A stretch of DNA of 64,000 bases, taken from NCBI RefSeq assembly GCF_004522215.1, contig NZ_SDLR01000001.1, positions 1 to 64,000 of the forward strand, in the 5' to 3' direction. Both the position numbers and the translations under genes were made by a program. Below are positions 1-8,423 of this stretch, piece by piece (within the stretch, counting starts at the first letter, position 1; each line of letters begins with the position of its first letter). The DNA is from Ammoniphilus sp. YIM 78166 (GTDB lineage Bacteria; Bacillota; Bacilli; Aneurinibacillales; RAOX-1). The notes under the pieces are model-generated. The model was not told the origin of the DNA. It worked only from the letters and a program-made list of their open reading frames with translations, and did not search any database.

Positions 1-530
1 CACAGTTAGATGCCCTCAAACCCAGCCGCAGCCCGGATCGGGGCACCAAACTCACAGTTAGATGCCCTCAAACCCCGCCGAAGCCCCGGATCAGGGCACC
101 AAACTCACAGTTAGATGCCCGCAAACCCCGCCGAAGCCCCGGATCAGGGCACCAAACTCACAGTTAGATGCCCGCAAACCCCGCCGAAGCCCCGGATCAG
201 GGCACCAAACTCACAGTTAGATGCCCGCAAACCCCGCCGAAGCCCCGGATCAGGGCACCAAACTCACAGTTAGATGCCCTCAAACCCAGCCGAAGCCCCG
301 AATCAGGGCACCAAACCCACAGTTAGATGCCCTCAAACCCAGCCGAAGCCAAAATCAGGGAATCAAACCCACAGTTAGATGCCCTCAAATCCAGCCGAAG
401 CCCGGATCAGGGCACCAAACCCACAGTTAGATGCCCTCAAATCCCGCCGAAGCCCGAATCAGGGAATCAAAGCTGCCGTTTGATACCCTCAAACCTCGCC
501 GAGGTCCAGATCAGGGAATCAAAGCCCCCG
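1..530. repeat. Tandem array of 52-53 bp direct repeats, truncated by window edge
   Basis: The conserved word CACAGTTAGATGCC starts at 1, 53, 106, 159, 212, 265, 318, 370 and 422, giving a period of 53 bp (52 where one base is lost). Two decayed copies follow near 474 and 526. The middle copies are almost identical, while those from about 318 rightward collect substitutions and small deletions. Each unit carries TGCCCT and AGGGCA about 25 bp apart, so each could fold into a short hairpin. A 53 bp period is not a multiple of three and no ribosome binding site is visible, so the open frames running through it look accidental. The array lies just 3' of the CapA-like gene and runs off the left edge, so its full size is unknown. 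Confidence 0.95.
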
Positions 531-551
531 TTTTTCCCTCGATTCTCCTAT

Positions 552-1655
552 CTAAGGGTTCACTACAAATGTATTGTCACTTTGCCAGCTTCCACCCACA
601 GACAGTCGTTTCAGCCGCTCCATAATTTGTTGTGTAATCGTCTCGTTTGCGTGCCACACGGCTCCCTGGTCGATATGCATAGGAATGAAACGGGGCAGGA
701 TCTGGTCATCGGTTAGAGTTACCTGAAGGATGCCGGACTGACGTCCTTCCGCCGTACGACTCGTGGTAAACACAAAATTCCCTAGGCTGTAGGCAATGAG
801 TTTGCCCTTATACCACTCCAAGCCTTGAAGCACATGGGGATGACTGCCGATCACCAGATCTACTCCTAGATCGATTAGACCATGGGCGAGTTGAACTTGA
901 TAGGGTAAGGGCTTTTCGGCTAGTTCCTGACCCCAGTGAAGGTAGACGATGGTATAGTCGTTTTGACTCACATAGGGTTTGACGCTACGGTAGACGAGCT
1001 CTGGATCATAGGCACTAGACATTCCAGGATGGTTTTGACCGGCGTGCCAGCTGGCTTCAGCTAAAACTCGGCTAAAACCAAAGATGGCGATTTTCTTTCC
1101 TTTCACCTCTAGTTCAACTGGAGCGTAGGCTTCCTCCTGATTGTTTCCTCCTCCGACATATCGAACTCCTGCTTTATGCAGGTGCGCTAGTGTATCAAGG
1201 AAAGCCTCTGAACCATAATCCAAGGCATGGTTGTTTGCGACTGTAACTACATCGACTCCTGCATTTTTCAGTGCTTCAGCCATCACGGGATCACTGCGGA
1301 AGGTGTATTCCTTTTGCTTGGCATCTCCCCGGGTACTAATGGCAGTTTCAACATTTAGCATGGAAAGGTCGCTTCCATGAAAGATGGGTGCCGCATCCGT
1401 AAACGGATAGTCAGGACCCTTGGCTTTAACCATATCAGCCACCCGGCCAGCCATCATGGTGTCCCCGGCAAAAGAGATGACGATGGGGGAAGGTGAAGGG
1501 AGTGGGAGTGTGGTTGTGGGTTGGCTAGAACCGACTGCTTCTTTTTCTTTTCTTTCTTCCACAATAGACTTTTCATGTTGGGGTAAAGATTCTTGCTTAG
1601 CACAGCCTGCCAAAAAGACGAGAAGCAAGATAAGGATTTTGGAAAGTATGTTCAT
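552..1655 (-). CDS. CapA-family (PgsA-like) metallophosphatase-fold lipoprotein
   Basis: A 367-residue protein of the CapA/poly-gamma-glutamate synthesis PgsA family, whose members have a calcineurin-like metallophosphatase fold and sit on the outer face of the membrane. The N-terminus is a lipoprotein signal with lipobox LAGC (Cys18), followed by a Pro/Ser-rich linker to about residue 57. Family motifs follow in order: AGDTM (Asp65), NVET (about 101), VANNHALDYG (about 139-148) and GSHPHVLQG near 270. The start ATG has GGAGG five bases upstream. No capB, capC or capE neighbours are present, so a role in polyglutamate synthesis cannot be assumed; isolated homologues are common in spore formers. 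The gene lies between the lldP terminator and the tandem repeat array. Confidence 0.85.
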   Translation of the reverse strand: MNILSKILILLLVFLAGCAKQESLPQHEKSIVEERKEKEAVGSSQPTTTLPLPSPSPIVISFAGDTMMAGRVADMVKAKGPDYPFTDAAPIFHGSDLSMLNVETAISTRGDAKQKEYTFRSDPVMAEALKNAGVDVVTVANNHALDYGSEAFLDTLAHLHKAGVRYVGGGNNQEEAYAPVELEVKGKKIAIFGFSRVLAEASWHAGQNHPGMSSAYDPELVYRSVKPYVSQNDYTIVYLHWGQELAEKPLPYQVQLAHGLIDLGVDLVIGSHPHVLQGLEWYKGKLIAYSLGNFVFTTSRTAEGRQSGILQVTLTDDQILPRFIPMHIDQGAVWHANETITQQIMERLKRLSVGGSWQSDNTFVVNP

Positions 1656-1743
1656 GGCAACCTCCGTTTGTTACATGCTGTTCCTATTATGGAACAATGT
1701 CAATCATCTCGTAAATACGAAATTTGAACGGATGGACAAAAAG

Positions 1744-1773
1744 AAAGGATGGAGCTTCGTAAGCCCATCCTTT
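1744..1773 (-). terminator. Rho-independent terminator of lldP
   Basis: Arms AAAGGATGG (1744-1752) and CCATCCTTT (1765-1773), extended inside by GCTT/AAGC around a CGT loop. On the minus strand it is followed by a T-rich run, directly after the lldP stop. Confidence 0.85.
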
Positions 1774-1780
1774 TACTAAT

Positions 1781-3583
1781 CTAAGAGGCAATATTCTTAT
1801 TGCTGCTGAACTGTGCAACCCTTCTATTATTCGTAGCAATAATCCAGATGGCTGCGAAGCCGATAGCCACAGCAATAAATGTACCGACATTAAAGATTCC
1901 CTTTTGAGAATACCAAACAATGGAATAACCTACGGAACCAAGCAAGAGTGCGTAATAAGTGAAAGGCAAGAGTGTTTTGCGTATTACATCGCCTTCACGC
2001 CCGACGAGTCCAACTACAGCAGATGCAGCGACTACGTTATGCACACAAATCATATTACCAGCGGCTCCACCGATAGCCTGTAGAGCCACCATCCAAGTTG
2101 GATCCACCCCGATGCGCTCGCCAACCCCGAATTGGAATAACGAAAACATCATGTTACTAACGGTATTACTTCCAGCAACGAAGGCACCTAAACCACCGAT
2201 GAAAGGAGCGAAGATGGGCCAAGCAGAGCCGGCTAAGGCAGCTACTCCATCGGCAAGAGCGATAGGCATTCTAGCGAACTCGGCAGCACCGCCTCCCGTG
2301 TTAATGAATACTTGTACCATAGGAACTGTAAAAATAAGGGCTACAGATGCAGATAATGTTGTTTTAAAAGCGCTCGATACGGCACGACCGTATGCTGCAC
2401 CACTCATTTGATGTAATAAGAGTGTAATGAGGGAAACAACAATAAAGATCGTCCCAGGCAAATACAGAGGTTGGAAGCTCGCACTGATTTCAGTTCCAAA
2501 TAGATTGGGGAACTTTACCGTCCAAGATCTTAACAAATCCATGAAAGGCAACGCTTTCAAACGTGTGACTACGAGGAATAATCCAACAAGAATATAAGGA
2601 GCCCATGCCTTAATCATGCTGATATCGCCATTACGTGCAGCAATATCCTTGATTTCAATTTTTCCATTCCAAGAAGCATCCCAATTTTCTTTCTTATCGA
2701 AGTCCCACATATCATTTTTGGCAGGCATAAGGAAACCGTTCTTGGCTGCCGTGATTACAATGGCAAGTCCTACTAAACCACCGATCATAGATGGGAATTC
2801 AGGTCCGAGCAAGACAGCTACTAAGTAATAGGGAATCGTCATGGCAAACGCGGAGAATAAAGCGAATTTCCATACTTTCAAGCCTTCACTAAAGCTCTTG
2901 TTTTTGCCGTAGAATCTGGTAAGGAAAGCCACTACGATTAACGGTACTAAAGTTCCGCCAATGGCGTGAAGGAGAGCAACCTTGGCTCCGATCATGTTGA
3001 GGAATTGGCTCCATTCCGCATAGCCAAGATTGGCTGCAAAGGCTTTAATAGCTTCGTCCGAGCCTATACCGCTATTGATTCCCACAAGGACAGGCGTACC
3101 AACTGCACCGAATGAAACCGGCGTGCTTTGAATAATCATTCCTGCCATAACAGCTGCCATCGCAGGGAAGCCTAGACCGACCATAAGTGGAACGGCGACT
3201 GCAGCAGGTGTACCAAATCCAGCAGCCCCCTCAATAAAGGAACCAAACAACCAAGCAATAATGATCGCTTGAATTCGACGATCAGGGGTAATATCAGTAA
3301 AGCCCTGGCGAATCGTCCGCAAGCCACCGCTTTCTTGTAGCGTATTTAATAGTAATATGGCCCCGAAGATAATGTATAGCAGCGTTCCTGCCGTAACTAA
3401 ACCGTTTACAGAAGCAGCAGCAACTTGGGCACCCGGTACCTTCCAGACAAAAAGAGCAAGACCGGCTGCAACAATATAACAGATGGGCATAGCTCGGCTT
3501 GCAGGCCAACGCAAGGCGACAAGGAATAAGGCGACGGACAGAATAGGAAGTAAAGATAAGATAGCTAAAACCCCAGTACTCAA
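1781..3583 (-). CDS. lldP: L-lactate permease (LctP/LldP family)
   Basis: A 600-residue polytopic membrane protein matching the lactate permease family across its length, including the GSFIEGAAGFGTPAAVA segment near residue 115 and GSNTVSNMMFSLFQFG near 465. The family imports lactate, and in some cases glycolate, with protons. Start is a TTG (complement of 3581-3583) with a GGGGGG ribosome binding site six bases upstream; no in-frame ATG fits as well. It is transcribed alone from a strong promoter at 3762-3790 through a leader of roughly 170 nt that carries a cre-like site and a 40 bp palindromic element. Its neighbours are lactate/glycolate oxidation genes sharing its operator motif, supporting lactate or glycolate uptake. 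Confidence 0.95.
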   Translation of the reverse strand: MSTGVLAILSLLPILSVALFLVALRWPASRAMPICYIVAAGLALFVWKVPGAQVAAASVNGLVTAGTLLYIIFGAILLLNTLQESGGLRTIRQGFTDITPDRRIQAIIIAWLFGSFIEGAAGFGTPAAVAVPLMVGLGFPAMAAVMAGMIIQSTPVSFGAVGTPVLVGINSGIGSDEAIKAFAANLGYAEWSQFLNMIGAKVALLHAIGGTLVPLIVVAFLTRFYGKNKSFSEGLKVWKFALFSAFAMTIPYYLVAVLLGPEFPSMIGGLVGLAIVITAAKNGFLMPAKNDMWDFDKKENWDASWNGKIEIKDIAARNGDISMIKAWAPYILVGLFLVVTRLKALPFMDLLRSWTVKFPNLFGTEISASFQPLYLPGTIFIVVSLITLLLHQMSGAAYGRAVSSAFKTTLSASVALIFTVPMVQVFINTGGGAAEFARMPIALADGVAALAGSAWPIFAPFIGGLGAFVAGSNTVSNMMFSLFQFGVGERIGVDPTWMVALQAIGGAAGNMICVHNVVAASAVVGLVGREGDVIRKTLLPFTYYALLLGSVGYSIVWYSQKGIFNVGTFIAVAIGFAAIWIIATNNRRVAQFSSNKNIAS

Positions 3584-3617
3584 AATAAACCCCCCTAAAA
3601 AGTTTCCCCCGTGATCT

Positions 3618-3631
3618 AGAAAACGCTTACA
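3618..3631. promoter_or_regulatory. Candidate cre (CcpA site) in the lldP leader
   Basis: AGAAAACGCTTACA matches the Bacillus cre consensus TGAAARCGYTTNCW at 13 of 14 positions. It lies downstream of the lldP promoter, where CcpA binding would act as a roadblock. CcpA control is inferred. Confidence 0.6.
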
Positions 3632-3648
3632 GCATGAACATGTTTTTA

Positions 3649-3688
3649 GCAGATAAGAATCAATAAGTATTCTGAACTCTTTATCTGC
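3649..3688. repeat. 40 bp palindromic element, copy A (in lldP leader)
   Basis: Begins GCAGATAAGAAT and ends CTTTATCTGC, so the termini pair over about 10 bp around a less conserved centre. A second intergenic copy of exactly the same length is at 28938-28977 (31 of 40 positions identical; differences only in the centre). In this copy the hairpin would be part of the lldP mRNA leader. Confidence 0.75.
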
Positions 3689-3746
3689 ATTAGTGGAATC
3701 GACTTGCTACTATCCAGCCGGTTCTCATTATCATGTTGTAGTGAGA

Positions 3747-3757
3747 TCATCAGATGA
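3747..3757. promoter_or_regulatory. Operator-like palindrome TCATCAGATGA at lldP promoter
   Basis: A perfect palindrome with a one-base centre, immediately downstream of the lldP -10 box and so over the expected start of transcription. Copies stand at 4619-4629 and, with one mismatch, at 8359-8369, all before lactate/glycolate genes. It is a plausible site for one of the two FadR-type GntR regulators encoded here. Confidence 0.75.
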
Positions 3758-3761
3758 CCTT

Positions 3762-3790
3762 ATTATAGAAAGGCAAAGATATTTTGACAA
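3762..3790 (-). promoter_or_regulatory. SigA-type promoter of lldP
   Basis: On the minus strand TTGTCA (complement of 3785-3790), a 17-base spacer, then a perfect TATAAT (complement of 3762-3767). The operator-like palindrome starts a few bases further downstream. Confidence 0.85.
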
Positions 3791-3847
3791 GTAGTATTTT
3801 CTAATTTTTTTCGAACCCCCCATAACTAGAGGATTGCAGCCCTCCAG

Positions 3848-4534
3848 TTAGTTCTTGTTTAATACCGTTTCTACCTTGGATAAATGATCTCTCATAACGA
3901 TCATTCCAGCTTCCCCATTCTGAGAAATGATGCATTTTAGCATTTGCTGGTGCTCCTCGAAAAGGCGGGCTGCCGTTTCTTTACGGCTATAGAGCCAAAG
4001 ATTTCGGGTATCTCGAATGGTTCGACTCATAACGGTAGAGATGCTTTCCATCATGGCGAGCAAGAAAGGGTTCTGTGTAGCTTTGGCTATGGCTAAATGA
4101 AAATTCACATCATAAACCTGGCTAATTTCTTCATTTCCAATGGCATCTTTCATCTGGTTTAAGATTCTTTCAAGCTCTTCTATATCAGATTGGGTGCGCA
4201 ATTTGGAGGCAAGCTCAATACAACCGACTTCCACGATTTTTCTCACCTGCAGAAGCTGACTCAGCTCTAACGGGTTGTCTACAGGAAGGTCTTGAAAAGG
4301 AGACATGCTGGAGATTGCACTAGTGACGTAGGTGCCCCCTCCTTGCCGAGACTCTATTAAACCTTTGGCTTTGAGTTGACTTAAGGCTTCACGGATGGTC
4401 GATCGGCCTACATGATATTCCTTCGCTAAACTTTCAATGGAGTCTAATTTATCTCCAGGTTTTATCAGTCCGGATTCAATCAGTCGCTGCAATTCTTCAG
4501 CGATGATTTCATAGCTCTTTTTGGTTAGGCTCAT
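3848..4534 (-). CDS. GntR-family regulator, FadR subfamily (lactate/glycolate locus)
   Basis: A 228-residue regulator with an N-terminal winged helix (SYEIIAEELQRLIESG, YHVGRSTIREALSQLKAKGLIE, GGGTYV) and a C-terminal all-helical FCD ligand-binding domain (about 85-220) typical of the FadR/LldR/PdhR group, which bind small acids. I start it at the ATG complementary to 4532-4534 because GGAGG lies five bases upstream; an upstream in-frame ATG at 4615 has no ribosome site and would extend into promoter sequence. It is divergent from glcD, with an operator-like palindrome between them, and a TTGACA (complement of 4632-4637) overlaps that operator's edge, suggesting autoregulation. Closest functional analogy is LutR/LldR; the effector is unknown. 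Confidence 0.9.
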   Translation of the reverse strand: MSLTKKSYEIIAEELQRLIESGLIKPGDKLDSIESLAKEYHVGRSTIREALSQLKAKGLIESRQGGGTYVTSAISSMSPFQDLPVDNPLELSQLLQVRKIVEVGCIELASKLRTQSDIEELERILNQMKDAIGNEEISQVYDVNFHLAIAKATQNPFLLAMMESISTVMSRTIRDTRNLWLYSRKETAARLFEEHQQMLKCIISQNGEAGMIVMRDHLSKVETVLNKN

Positions 4535-4618
4535 AAGTTCCTCCACTTTTGATCGCAATGGGTATAAAAATACTCTACACAATTTTGTAAGCATATGATA
4601 GAGTAGATTTATCAAAAG

Positions 4619-4629
4619 TCATCTGATGA
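4619..4629. promoter_or_regulatory. Operator-like palindrome TCATCTGATGA between gntR and glcD
   Basis: Same palindrome as at 3747, here between the divergent gntR (-) and glcD (+). The extended word TCATCTGATGACCTG is nearly repeated before lutA, linking glcDF, lutABC and lldP in one putative regulon. Confidence 0.75.
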
Positions 4630-4663
4630 CCTGTCAACATGGTGAAAAACGGGAGGGCGAATC

Positions 4664-6076
4664 ATGATTAGTCCACAATTAAAAAATCAATTTATCGCGA
4701 TCGTAGGAAGTAAATATTACTTGGATAGTCCAAATGAATTGTATGCGTATTCATATGATGCCACTCCAATCTATCAATCGATGCCAGATGCGGTCATTAT
4801 GCCAGAGACCACGCAGGAAGTGTCGGACATTCTTAAGCTGGCTAACGAACATTTGATTCCGGTCGTACCAAGAGGCTCGGGGACGAACTTGGCGGGCGGA
4901 ACGATCCCTGTCGAGGGCGGCATCGTGCTAAATATGAATCGCTTTAATAAAATTTATGAGATTGATCAACGAAACCTTACGGCTACAATAGGGACCGGAG
5001 TGGTAACCGCGGATTTGCATAAAGCCGTAGAAGCCGTAGGTCTATTTTATCCACCAGATCCAGGAAGTATGAGGATATCCACTGTCGGCGGCAACATGGC
5101 TCAATGTGCAGGAGGGATGCGCGGCTTAAAGTATGGGGTGACCAAAGATTATATCATGGGTCTTGAGTATGTGCTGCCTTCCGGCGAGATCCTTCGCTGC
5201 GGCGGAAAAAATGTAAAAGATGTCGCCGGCTACGATATGACACGCCTCATGGTCGGATCGGAAGGAACCTTGGGGGTTGTTACGGAAATAACAGTCAAAT
5301 TGGTTCCCCTTCCTGAAACAAAGCGGACTTTGGTCGCTTATTATCGCAACCTTGTAGATGCGGCACGTACAGTAGAGACGGTGATTGCATCAAAAATCAT
5401 TCCTGCGACCATGGAGTTTATGGATCAATCCACCATGAAGGTTGTTGATGATTTTGCGAAGTTAGGGCTCCCTTTAGAGATGAAGTCGATGCTTTTAATT
5501 GAGCAGGATGGCAGTGAGGATCAGGTGGTAAAAGACATTGAGAAAATCGCAGAGATTGCTCGCCAGGAAGGAGCAGCCCTGGTTGAGGTAGCCCGTACGA
5601 TCGAAGAGGGAGCGAAGTTATTAGCGGCGAGAAGATCTGCTTTGGCCGCATTGTCCCGATTGCGACCGACGACGATTCTTGAGGATGCAACGGTTCCGCG
5701 CTCGCGTTTAGCTGAGATTGTAGAAGTGGTAGAACAAGTCGCTGTGAAGTATGACTTGCAGATCTGTACCTTTGGTCACGCTGGGGATGGAAATTTGCAT
5801 CCTACCTGCATGACGGACGAACGGAATAAAGAGGAAATCCATCGTGTGGAACAAGCATTTGATGAGATATTCCGAGCTGCTATTCGAATGGGCGGAACCA
5901 TTACAGGAGAGCATGGGGTGGGCATGGCCAAGATGAACTACCTCAGTCTTAAAGTAGGCGATGGCGGCGTGGAATTGATGAAGCGATTGAAGGCCGCCTT
6001 TGATCCCAACAACATTATGAATCCAGGAAAAATGTTTGCCAATAGCGAAAGACGCAGAGTGGTGGTGAAGCAGTAA
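4664..6076 (+). CDS. glcD: FAD-linked 2-hydroxyacid oxidase, glycolate oxidase subunit GlcD type
   Basis: A 470-residue FAD-dependent oxidase of the PCMH/vanillyl-alcohol-oxidase fold (GlcD/D-lactate dehydrogenase family), oxidising glycolate or D-lactate at the membrane with electrons passed to its FeS partner. The FAD-binding half carries PRGSGTNLAGGTIPVEGG (about 68-85) and VGGNMAQCAGGMRGLKYG (about 140-157); the C-terminal half ends with TGEHGVGMAKMNYL near 425. Start ATG follows GGGAGGG. The downstream gene begins on the last base of this stop codon (TAATG), so the two subunits are translationally coupled. Sequence alone cannot decide between glycolate and D-lactate; neighbouring lutABC and lldP favour lactate use, and both are possible. 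Confidence 0.92.
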   Translation: MISPQLKNQFIAIVGSKYYLDSPNELYAYSYDATPIYQSMPDAVIMPETTQEVSDILKLANEHLIPVVPRGSGTNLAGGTIPVEGGIVLNMNRFNKIYEIDQRNLTATIGTGVVTADLHKAVEAVGLFYPPDPGSMRISTVGGNMAQCAGGMRGLKYGVTKDYIMGLEYVLPSGEILRCGGKNVKDVAGYDMTRLMVGSEGTLGVVTEITVKLVPLPETKRTLVAYYRNLVDAARTVETVIASKIIPATMEFMDQSTMKVVDDFAKLGLPLEMKSMLLIEQDGSEDQVVKDIEKIAEIARQEGAALVEVARTIEEGAKLLAARRSALAALSRLRPTTILEDATVPRSRLAEIVEVVEQVAVKYDLQICTFGHAGDGNLHPTCMTDERNKEEIHRVEQAFDEIFRAAIRMGGTITGEHGVGMAKMNYLSLKVGDGGVELMKRLKAAFDPNNIMNPGKMFANSERRRVVVKQ

Positions 6077-7422
6077 TGAGTACGATGACCAACCTGCCTG
6101 TACAAAAGCCTGCTTGTGACGTGGAAGTTAAAATGGATTCCCAAAATGGGTTATTGGCAAAGTTTAATATGGATGAAATTATGAATTGCATGCACTGTGG
6201 TTTTTGTTTGCCGGCCTGTCCTACGTACCGTGAGACGGGAATGGAGTATGCGAGTCCGAGGGGCCGAATCGCCCTCATGAAGGGGGTAGCGAAAGAGCAG
6301 CTTTCCCTCGATGAGGAGTTCGAGAAAAATATGTATCTCTGTCTAGGATGCCGGGCTTGTGAAACGGCCTGTCCGGCAGGGGTTCCTTATGGGAGCTTGG
6401 TGGAAACGGCCCGGGATGTTGTAGAAGACTATAAGAAGAAAAAAGAAAAGCCTTCAATGATCCGAACGATCCTATTTGAAGAGCTCTTCAGCAAGCCTAA
6501 GCGAATGAAGTGGTTAGGAACCGCTCTATGGGCAGCTCAAGCAGCTGGAATGCAAAAGCTAGCAGATAAAACGGGACTTATTCAAATCTTGCCAAAGCCG
6601 ATGGCAGAGATGCAAAAAGCGGTGGATACGATTGCCTCCCCGTGGGAAAGAAACAAAAGACAATCTGTTATGAAGACAGAGCAAAAAAGATTATTTAAAG
6701 TCGGTTTATTTACTGGCTGCGTGATGGATGTTATGTTCTATGAAACGAATCAAGCAACCGCTCGCCTTCTGTTGAAGGCGGGGTGTGATGTCCAATTTGT
6801 AGAGAACCAGTCCTGTTGTGGCGCTCTTCACGCCCACTCCGGTGAAAAGGATGGGGCAAAGGAACTTGCGAAGCGTAATATCGAAGCCTTTGAAAAGGCG
6901 GAAGTAGACTTTATAGTCAATAACGCTGGGGGATGCGGAGCCGCACTAAAAGAATATCATCATTGGTTTCATGAAGATCCAGAATGGAAAGAGCGATCGA
7001 TGGCTTTCGTGGCTAAAATGCGAGATGCTAACGAGCTTTTAGCAGAATTGCCGCCAATCACTTTCAGCAAACCGCTCTCCGTACGAGTAACCTATCAAGA
7101 CTCCTGCCACTTGGCTCATGGGCAAGGTGTTCGTAATCAGCCTCGCCATCTCATACGCAGCATTCCGGGCGTAGAATATGTGGAGCTGGCCAATGCGGAT
7201 AGTTGTTGCGGCTCAGCAGGGATCTATAATATTACGAACTTTGACATGTCCATGCAGATCTTAGATGGAAAGATGGAGCAGGTTAAAGAGACGAAAGCTC
7301 AATACGTTGTCACTTCCAATCCAGGCTGCTTACTGCAGATGAAGAACGGCATCATCCGTGCTGGAATGGAAGGGAAAATGGAAGCCATCCATATCATGGA
7401 CTTGTTGGACAGAGCACTATAA
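6076..7422 (+). CDS. glcF: Glycolate oxidase iron-sulfur subunit GlcF type
   Basis: A 448-residue FeS partner of GlcD. Two 4Fe-4S motifs lie near the N-terminus (CMHCGFCLPACPTY about residue 36 and CLGCRACETACPAG about 91). Two CCG (heterodisulfide-reductase-like) modules follow, marked by SCCGALHAHSG near 250 and SCCGSAGIYN near 376. The protein carries electrons from the flavin subunit toward the quinone pool. It overlaps the glcD stop by one base, and a hairpin follows the stop at 7427. GlcE is absent, as is common in Bacillales, where the GlcD/GlcF pair suffices. Confidence 0.92.
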   Translation: MSTMTNLPVQKPACDVEVKMDSQNGLLAKFNMDEIMNCMHCGFCLPACPTYRETGMEYASPRGRIALMKGVAKEQLSLDEEFEKNMYLCLGCRACETACPAGVPYGSLVETARDVVEDYKKKKEKPSMIRTILFEELFSKPKRMKWLGTALWAAQAAGMQKLADKTGLIQILPKPMAEMQKAVDTIASPWERNKRQSVMKTEQKRLFKVGLFTGCVMDVMFYETNQATARLLLKAGCDVQFVENQSCCGALHAHSGEKDGAKELAKRNIEAFEKAEVDFIVNNAGGCGAALKEYHHWFHEDPEWKERSMAFVAKMRDANELLAELPPITFSKPLSVRVTYQDSCHLAHGQGVRNQPRHLIRSIPGVEYVELANADSCCGSAGIYNITNFDMSMQILDGKMEQVKETKAQYVVTSNPGCLLQMKNGIIRAGMEGKMEAIHIMDLLDRAL

Positions 7423-7426
7423 ATAA

Positions 7427-7472
7427 AGAAGAGGCCCTATTTTCTTTTAAAACAAAGAATGGGGCCTTCTTA
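7427..7472 (+). terminator. Hairpin after glcF
   Basis: Imperfect inverted repeat (GGCCC around 7433 with GGGCC around 7462, extended by AAGAAG/CTTCTT and TTCTTT/AAAGAA). The stem is long but no clean T-run follows, so termination may be partial. Confidence 0.5.
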
Positions 7473-7514
7473 CATGGACGTTGCTGTAACAAGATGGGAA
7501 AATGGAGGATAGTG

Positions 7515-7523
7515 TGCTATAAT
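7515..7523 (+). promoter_or_regulatory. Extended -10 promoter of second gntR
   Basis: TGCTATAAT, an extended -10 (TGn plus a perfect TATAAT), about 35 bases before the start codon; no convincing -35 is seen. Confidence 0.65.
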
Positions 7524-7558
7524 TCTCTTCATACAAAGAAGGAAACTTGAGGTGGGCC

Positions 7559-8260
7559 ATGAAACCACAGTTTAAAGTGCGAAAAACCTATGAAGAGGTT
7601 GCGGATTATCTGCGTGACCAGATCATTTCAGGTGTATATAAGGCCGGAGATCGATTGCCATCCTTAAGAGAGCTTGGTGAAATCCTAGGTGTGGGACAAT
7701 CCACGATTCGAGAAGCAATAGGATCGCTGAAAACCATGGGACTCGTGACTATTCGCCAGGGCGAGGGAACGTTTGTTACGAGACTTGAACCTGAAGAGCT
7801 TAAACATACTTTAGAGTCTCTTAGACCGGTGACCAAGCAAGATATCAGTTCTCTTTATGAAGTTCGCAAGATCATTGAAGCGGGGATCGTCCGTTTAGCA
7901 GCCGAAAGAAGAACAGTAGAAGATCTCCGATTAATTGGGGAAGCGCTAGACGAGATGGAAGAAGCGCATAAAGGAGATCTAAGAGAGCAAGGAGATCAGG
8001 CTGACTGGAACTTCCATTTTGCTATCGCACAAGCCTCCCATAACGAAATGCTTGAGTCCGTCATGCATTCCATCTCGGAAATGATTGAGCGGACAATGAA
8101 GGCGTCGCGACAGAAGATGTATGAAGAGTTGGATGCTGATATTCTTCTGGTGGCTCATCGAGAGATATACGAGGCGATTCGACTCCAGAATGTGGAGCAG
8201 GCCCAAGAAGCCATGATTAAGCACTTGCAGGAAGTAGAAGAGATTATGCTACAAGACTAG
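7559..8260 (+). CDS. GntR-family regulator, FadR subfamily (second copy)
   Basis: A 233-residue paralogue of the regulator at 3848-4534: winged-helix domain (YEEVADYLRDQIISG, LGVGQSTIREAIGSLKTMGLV, GEGTFV) and FCD domain with the metal/ligand-type pattern DWNFHFAIAQASHN near residue 153. I use the ATG at 7559 (GAGGTG upstream); a TTG at 7547 with AAGGA is an alternative. It has its own extended -10 promoter between glcF and lutA. It is likely LutR-like, controlling the adjacent lutABC, but which of the two regulators binds the shared TCATC-N-GATGA palindrome cannot be told from sequence. Confidence 0.9.
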   Translation: MKPQFKVRKTYEEVADYLRDQIISGVYKAGDRLPSLRELGEILGVGQSTIREAIGSLKTMGLVTIRQGEGTFVTRLEPEELKHTLESLRPVTKQDISSLYEVRKIIEAGIVRLAAERRTVEDLRLIGEALDEMEEAHKGDLREQGDQADWNFHFAIAQASHNEMLESVMHSISEMIERTMKASRQKMYEELDADILLVAHREIYEAIRLQNVEQAQEAMIKHLQEVEEIMLQD

Positions 8261-8358
8261 AAGGTTCGAGGTGTAGCCCTTGAACCTTTTTCCTATTGAA
8301 GCAAGAGTTAAAAAGTTCTGTTCTTTTTTTAAAAATTGCAGTATACTCTACTTAATAG

Positions 8359-8369
8359 ACATCTGATGA
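8359..8369. promoter_or_regulatory. Operator-like palindrome upstream of lutA (one mismatch)
   Basis: ACATCTGATGA followed by CCTG, differing by one base from the sites at 3747 and 4619. A TATACT -10-like box stands at 8342-8347, so the site lies just downstream of the probable transcription start. Confidence 0.65.
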
Positions 8370-8423
8370 CCTGAAGGGCGTTGGAGATATACTTACTTCG
8401 TTAGGCAAAGGGAGGGTTTACAC

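Noticed and set aside
1-530. CRISPR array
   Set aside because: The repeats are contiguous with a constant 52-53 bp period; no unique spacers lie between them and no cas genes are in the window.
221-716. Open reading frames through the tandem repeat (Pro/Lys-rich peptides)
   Set aside because: The unit is not a multiple of three, no ribosome site precedes the frames, and one frame runs antisense into the CapA-like gene. The openness follows from repeat composition.
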